This document shows positions 15,458 through 15,597 of a stretch of 15,597 nucleotides of DNA, piece after piece (the stretch's first letter is position 1; each line of letters starts with the position of its first letter). Below the pieces are notes generated by a model, which ran no database searches, was not told the DNA's origin, and worked only from the letters and a program-made list of their open reading frames with translations. Both the position numbers and the translations under genes were made by a program. The stretch is taken from positions 1-15,597 of the forward strand of contig JBBQLG010000135.1 of the NCBI GenBank assembly GCA_038327655.1. Direction: 5' to 3'. The DNA is from JBBQLG01 sp038327655. Lineage in GTDB: Bacteria; Bacteroidota; Bacteroidia; Cytophagales; Spirosomataceae.

Positions 15458-15494
15458 AGAACACGCCAAACCTAAAGCCTGCTCATCAATATTA

Positions 15495-15597
15495 TTAGTA
15501 CCCTGGATTTCTCACCAGCGAGGGGTTCAGGTCGAGCTCGCGCTGTGGAATGGGCTTCAGTAAATGCTTGGGTGCCCAGTTTTGGTTCGCTTTGGCC
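15495..15597 (-). CDS. C-terminal end of a RagB/SusD-family outer-membrane glycan-binding protein
   Basis: Only the last 34 codons are present, ending at TAA 15497-15495. The tail KPIPQRELDLNPSLVRNPGY is the very characteristic end of SusD-like proteins (IPxxExxxNPxLxQNPGY). SusD proteins are surface lipoproteins that act as the lid over a SusC TonB-dependent transporter and help capture oligosaccharides. The matching susC is expected just beyond the right edge of the window, upstream on the minus strand. This fragment identifies the whole minus-strand cluster as a polysaccharide utilisation locus. Confidence 0.9.
   Translation of the reverse strand, partial: AKANQNWAPKHLLKPIPQRELDLNPSLVRNPGY

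Noticed and set aside
15207..15464. An 85-codon minus-strand ORF covering the susD-GntR gap.
   Set aside because: Its composition is not protein-like, it runs through the terminator stem and the promoter-like site, and it overlaps the more convincing 34-codon ORF in another frame.
1..15597. CRISPR arrays, tRNA/rRNA genes, insertion sequences, phage or defence genes.
   Set aside because: I saw no repeat-spacer pattern, no tRNA-like cloverleaf, and no transposase, integrase or nuclease motifs on either strand.

Overview
The window looks like a member of the Bacteroidota, most likely order Cytophagales (Spirosoma-like). This rests on a RagB/SusD C-terminus at the right edge, a full-length hybrid two-component regulator, a CRTAC1/ASPIC-type FG-GAP protein, and the absence of strong Shine-Dalgarno sequences. 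The taxonomic call is inference from gene content and style, not from a marker gene.

Left part (1-1659, + strand): the last codons of an upstream gene (possibly NADP-isocitrate dehydrogenase), a small coiled-coil protein (165-416), a small membrane protein of unknown role (437-994), then about 660 bases without an intact gene. That stretch holds a weak hairpin, a frameshifted LytTR-like remnant and a short inverted repeat.

Middle part (1720-4944): a patch of gene decay around one intact enzyme. A GH1-like glycosidase has lost its 3' half and is joined out of frame to the C-terminal cupredoxin domain of a second, otherwise missing protein. An apparently complete GH30 lipoprotein glycosidase follows. 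Facing it on the minus strand is a sugar phosphate isomerase/epimerase-like gene that has lost its 5' end and carries a premature stop near its 3' end.

Right part (5079-15597, minus strand): a polysaccharide utilisation locus read from right to left. The order is the end of susD, a strong hairpin terminator, a possible promoter, a 34-codon ORF for a one-helix membrane peptide, a GntR/LacI-like regulator, a large ASPIC/FG-GAP protein, a secreted GH28-like parallel beta-helix glycosidase, and an HTCS that joins sensor, kinase, receiver and AraC output in one chain. Spacing is tight from the GntR gene to the GH28-like gene (11 and 5 bases), which suggests co-transcription; the HTCS follows after 112 bases. 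The likely logic is SusCD import of an oligosaccharide, its cleavage by the GH28-like enzyme, sensing of products by the HTCS in the periplasm, and sensing of a small ligand by the GntR protein in the cytoplasm. The substrate cannot be fixed from sequence; a pectin-type glycan is the default guess from the GH28-like fold.

The most notable items are the deletion-fusion near 2400, a dense G-quadruplex motif inside the FG-GAP gene, the unannotated 34-codon membrane peptide, and the GH28-like enzyme without the usual HG motif.
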